DNA of 64,000 bases from Gammaproteobacteria bacterium RIFCSPHIGHO2_12_FULL_63_22. Lineage in GTDB: Bacteria > Pseudomonadota > Gammaproteobacteria > Xanthomonadales > Xanthomonadaceae. A model generated the notes under the pieces. The model saw only the letters and a list, made by a program, of their open reading frames with translations. It made no database searches and was not told the origin of the DNA. The DNA lies in the NCBI GenBank assembly GCA_001801685.1, contig MGYJ01000088.1, positions 65,235 to 129,234 on the forward strand. Reading direction: 5' to 3'. This document shows positions 61,473 through 64,000 of the stretch, one piece after another; within the stretch, counting starts at the first letter, position 1; each line of letters starts with the position of its first letter. The position numbers and the translations under genes are program-made.

Positions 61473-61807
61473 TGCGCGTCACCTTCATCCATGCCGACGG
61501 CAAGGGCCGCACCGACGCCGAAGCCGAGGCGGGCAGCATCCTGCTCGATGTGGCGCAGGCCCATATGATGCCGCTGGAGGGGACGTGCGAGGGCCAGATG
61601 GCCTGCTCGACCTGCCACGTCATCGTCGCCAAGGAGGATTTCGACCGCCTGCCGCCGGCGAGCGAGATGGAAGAGGACATGCTCGACCTCGCCGCCAGCG
61701 TGCGCCGGACGAGCCGCCTCGCGTGCCAGATCGTGCTGACCGACGAGATGGACGGCCTGACCGTGCATATCCCTGCCGAGAGCCGCAACATGCAGGGGCC
61801 ACGCTAA
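61472..61807 (+). CDS. 2Fe-2S ferredoxin, ISC/adrenodoxin type
   Basis: A 111-residue [2Fe-2S] ferredoxin of the adrenodoxin/ISC class. Cluster ligands are in CEGQMACSTC (first three cysteines) and RLACQIVL (fourth). It supplies electrons to Fe-S assembly or to oxygenases. Translationally coupled to the cysteine desulfurase. Confidence 0.95.
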   Translation: MRVTFIHADGKGRTDAEAEAGSILLDVAQAHMMPLEGTCEGQMACSTCHVIVAKEDFDRLPPASEMEEDMLDLAASVRRTSRLACQIVLTDEMDGLTVHIPAESRNMQGPR

Positions 61808-61845
61808 CGTCCGTTAAAGACCGATTGCCGACGTTGAAAGATATG

Positions 61846-61965
61846 CTCTCTCCCCTTCAGGGGAGAGATACGAGGCTTGCCGGCTTGTCCGGCTAGCCGC
61901 AGTTGAGAGGGGGCTTGCACCGCGCTAGCCCCCTCTCCCAACCCTCTCCCCTGAAGGGGAGAGGG
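61846..61965. repeat. CTCTCCCC-type palindromic repeat element
   Basis: It is bounded on the left by CTCTCCCCTTCAGGGGAGAG and on the right by CTCTCCCCTGAAGGGGAGAG, each itself palindromic and the two inverted to each other. An inner GAGAGGGGGC/GCCCCCTCTC pair forms a long hairpin. REP/MITE-like element just before the SRP RNA gene. Confidence 0.7.
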
Positions 61966-62048
61966 CTATGACAGCTTCCCACCCCAAATGCGACATATGC
62001 CCGTCGACGCAGCCGACCTTGCATTTCGTTCGCGTCCCCGCCATATGC

Positions 62049-62146
62049 GCCGCGGGAGTCGGGCGGACGCAGTCTTCGCCAACCCGGTCAGGTCCGGAAG
62101 GAAGCAGCCGCAACGAATTCGCTGCGGGTCGTTCCGGCTCCCACCC
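62049..62146 (+). ncRNA. ffs: Signal recognition particle RNA, small bacterial type
   Basis: It holds the conserved 4.5S/SRP core CGGTCAGGTCCGGAAGGAAG at 62085-62104, containing the GGAA tetraloop, followed by CAGCCG. The outer stem pairs GGGAGTCGG (62054-62062) with CCGGCTCCC (62134-62142), with one wobble pair. Size of about 90-100 nt and location upstream of dnaX match alphaproteobacterial ffs. Exact ends are approximate. Confidence 0.9.
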
Positions 62147-62190
62147 ATTTCCCCCTTCGACAACGGCGCGCGTGGACCCTAAGACGGGGC

Positions 62191-62733
62191 ATGAGCGATT
62201 CCGCCGTCTTCTTTGAACCCTGGTTCACCGACTATGCCGACGATGATCTGCATGTTTTGCAAATCTCGTATCTGAACGGCGGATTGGATGCGACGAAGCT
62301 GCTCGAGGACGGTCGCTATGGTCATTTCGAGGTGCAGCCCGACCAGCCCGGGATCGCCGAACTGACGATCAAGCTGTTCAGCTATACAAAGAGCGAAGTG
62401 TTCGAGGTCCTGTTTCCCGACACGATCGCGCACCGTGTGCTCGATGAACATAGCCTCGCCGAACTCTGGCCGCTCGCGCGCCCGAACCATGCGATGTTCC
62501 GGGTCGGGGGGCATGGGTGGACGGTCGAATCGCCTATCAGTTTCGCGCTGGGCGACGACAAATCGTGGATGATCGTGACCGATTGGGATTGCGTCGAGGT
62601 CGTCGCGACGACGGCGCCGATCGTCCGCAAGGTCGGCCCGGTCGCGCGCGCGATCGTCGACCGGCCCGACGATGACGACATGGGGGAGCGCGATGAAATG
62701 CTGACCAGCAGAATGACGAAAAGGTGGCACTGA
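62191..62733 (+). CDS. Hypothetical protein between ffs and dnaX
   Basis: A 180-residue acidic protein starting MSDSAVFFEPWFTDYADDD. It has no signal peptide, membrane segments or recognised motif. The C-terminal tail is highly charged (DRPDDDDMGERDEM). It ends 4 bp before the dnaX start, so it is co-transcribed with it. Confidence 0.75.
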   Translation: MSDSAVFFEPWFTDYADDDLHVLQISYLNGGLDATKLLEDGRYGHFEVQPDQPGIAELTIKLFSYTKSEVFEVLFPDTIAHRVLDEHSLAELWPLARPNHAMFRVGGHGWTVESPISFALGDDKSWMIVTDWDCVEVVATTAPIVRKVGPVARAIVDRPDDDDMGERDEMLTSRMTKRWH

Positions 62734-62737
62734 CGCT

Positions 62738-64000
62738 GTGACCGAACCAGAGGATATTTTTGCCGCTTCGGGTGTCGAGGCGCCGGAAACGCCCGCGCCC
62801 GCGGCGCCGGCCGGCCCGTATCGCGTGCTGGCGCGCAAATATCGCCCGCAAACCTTTGCCGAACTGATCGGCCAGGATGCGATGGTCCGCACGCTCGGCA
62901 ATGCCATCGCGCGCGACCGATTGGCGCATGCCTTCCTGATGACCGGGGTGCGCGGGGTCGGCAAGACGTCGACCGCGCGGCTGATCGCCAAGGCGCTCAA
63001 TTGCATCGGACCCGACGGGCAGGGCGGGCCGACGATCGACCCGTGCGGCGTGTGCGAACCGTGCCGCGCGATCACCGAGGGCCGCCATATCGACGTGATC
63101 GAGATGGACGCCGCGTCGAACACCGGCGTCGACGATGTGCGCGAGATTATCGAGGCGGTGCGTTATGCCGCCGTGTCGGCGCGCTACAAGATCTACATCA
63201 TCGACGAAGTGCATATGTTGTCGCGTAACGCGTTCAATGCGCTGCTGAAAACGCTCGAAGAGCCGCCGCCGCACGTCAAGTTCCTGTTCGCCACGACCGA
63301 GGTGAACAAGGTGCCGGTGACGGTGCTGTCGCGCTGCCAGCGGTTCGACCTGCGCCGGATCACCCCCGACATGCTGTTCGCGCATTTCAGCGCGATTTTA
63401 CAGAAAGAGGGCGTGGAGGCCGAGGCGCCCGCAATCTGGCTGATCGCCAATGCCGCCGAAGGATCGGTGCGCGATGGGCTTTCGATCCTCGACCAGGCGA
63501 TCGCGCACGCCGATCTGGATGGCGGCGGCCGGATCGGCGCCGATCAGGTGCGCGTGATGCTCGGCCTGTCCGACCGCTCGGCGATCGGGCAGTTGATGGC
63601 GACGATCCTGGACGGCGACGCGGGCGGCGCCATCGACCTGGCGCGCGCGCAATATGCGCTGGGGATCGAACCCGTCGCCATGGTGCGCGGGCTGATGGAC
63701 GTGACGCATGCGGTCACGCTGGCGAAAGTGTCGCGCCACGATGACCCCGCGCTGGCCGACGCCGACCGCGAGCGCATCGGCGATTGGGCGCAAAAACTGG
63801 GCTTCGCACCATTAAACCGGCTGTGGCAATTGCTGCTGAAGGGCCATGACGAGGTGCTGCGCGCGACCAATCCGCTCGAACATCTCGAAATGCTGCTGCT
63901 GCGGGTGATCTATGCCGCGTCGATGCCCGACCCCGGCGAGTTGGCAAAGCTGCTGGAAAAGGGCGGGATGCCGACGATGCCGATCGCGGCCCCGGCGGCC
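62738..64000 (+). CDS. dnaX: DNA polymerase III subunits gamma/tau (3' part beyond window)
   Basis: Clamp-loader ATPase. The first 420 or so codons are present. It shows YRVLARKYRPQTFAELIGQD, the Walker A GVRGVGKTSTAR, the zinc cysteines CGVCEPC, Walker B IIDEVHMLS and the sensor region ATTEVNKVP. The only suitable start is a GTG at 62738, 4 bp after the upstream gene's stop; no in-frame ATG fits. The tau region lies beyond the window edge. Confidence 0.96.
   Translation, partial: MTEPEDIFAASGVEAPETPAPAAPAGPYRVLARKYRPQTFAELIGQDAMVRTLGNAIARDRLAHAFLMTGVRGVGKTSTARLIAKALNCIGPDGQGGPTIDPCGVCEPCRAITEGRHIDVIEMDAASNTGVDDVREIIEAVRYAAVSARYKIYIIDEVHMLSRNAFNALLKTLEEPPPHVKFLFATTEVNKVPVTVLSRCQRFDLRRITPDMLFAHFSAILQKEGVEAEAPAIWLIANAAEGSVRDGLSILDQAIAHADLDGGGRIGADQVRVMLGLSDRSAIGQLMATILDGDAGGAIDLARAQYALGIEPVAMVRGLMDVTHAVTLAKVSRHDDPALADADRERIGDWAQKLGFAPLNRLWQLLLKGHDEVLRATNPLEHLEMLLLRVIYAASMPDPGELAKLLEKGGMPTMPIAAPAA

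Noticed and set aside
1..64000. CRISPR array, prophage or tRNA genes
   Set aside because: No regularly spaced repeats, phage structural genes, integrase, or cloverleaf with T-loop signature was seen.

Overview
The window is high-GC DNA (roughly two thirds G+C) from an alphaproteobacterium, most likely a sphingomonad close to Sphingopyxis or Novosphingobium. This rests on three large TonB-dependent receptors of the sphingomonad type, a small SRP RNA directly upstream of dnaX, the rpiB-glyA-nrdR-trmJ run, and small sphingomonad-type secreted proteins. No rRNA, tRNA, prophage, transposase or CRISPR array was seen.

Positions 1-40.3 kb form a catabolic island for an unknown substrate that is handled as CoA thioesters. 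The left end (1-5.9 kb) is an uptake module: CaiB-type CoA-transferase, MFS transporter and TonB receptor, divergent from a LysR regulator with an ATC-N9-GAT site next to its start. Next come beta-oxidation-like operons: alcohol dehydrogenase, two adjacent acyl-CoA dehydrogenases, two crotonases and a dienoyl-CoA-reductase-like SDR (5.9-11.4 kb); five more SDRs, an acyl-CoA ligase, an isochorismatase-fold protein and a DUF2889 protein (11.5-18.7 kb); a second TonB receptor and MFS transporter (18.9-22.6 kb); an amidohydrolase divergent from a GntR/FCD regulator that is co-transcribed with an alpha/beta-hydrolase-flavin reductase fusion (22.7-25.9 kb); a thiolase-like protein, a DUF35 protein and a tandem CaiB protein (25.9-29.8 kb); and two divergent operons with acyl-CoA ligases, crotonases, an unusual CaiB-like protein, an amidohydrolase and a kinase-like protein (29.8-38.9 kb), then a small unknown protein and an epimerase-like SDR (to 40.3 kb). 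CoA ligation, dehydrogenation, hydration and an Ltp2/DUF35-like carbon-carbon cleavage pair suggest degradation of a branched or polycyclic carboxylic acid such as a steroid or terpenoid side chain. The substrate itself cannot be read from the sequence.

The main discovery is a shared palindrome, CCTAGTTATATAACT. It lies in seven intergenic regions between 11.4 and 39.4 kb, mostly 18-70 bp upstream of operon starts and often between divergent operons. This defines a local regulon; the GntR/FCD protein at 23950, whose own promoter region carries a copy, is the obvious candidate regulator. Several enzymes in the island have altered catalytic residues or domain order, including a CaiB tandem lacking Asp in both halves, a permuted-looking CaiB, and a degenerate hydrolase fused to a flavin reductase.

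At 41-49 kb lies a cell-surface signalling module: ECF sigma factor, FecR-like anti-sigma factor, STN-containing TonB receptor and M16 metallopeptidase, probably for uptake and breakdown of a peptide-like ligand. From 49.4 kb the window is core genome: tandem PilZ protein, nitrobindin-like protein, agmatine-to-putrescine genes, M28 peptidase, rpsD, chorismate mutase, trmJ, nrdR, glyA, rpiB, cysteine desulfurase with ferredoxin, SRP RNA and dnaX. Two 95-bp palindromic repeats and one CTCTCCCC-type repeat lie between these genes.
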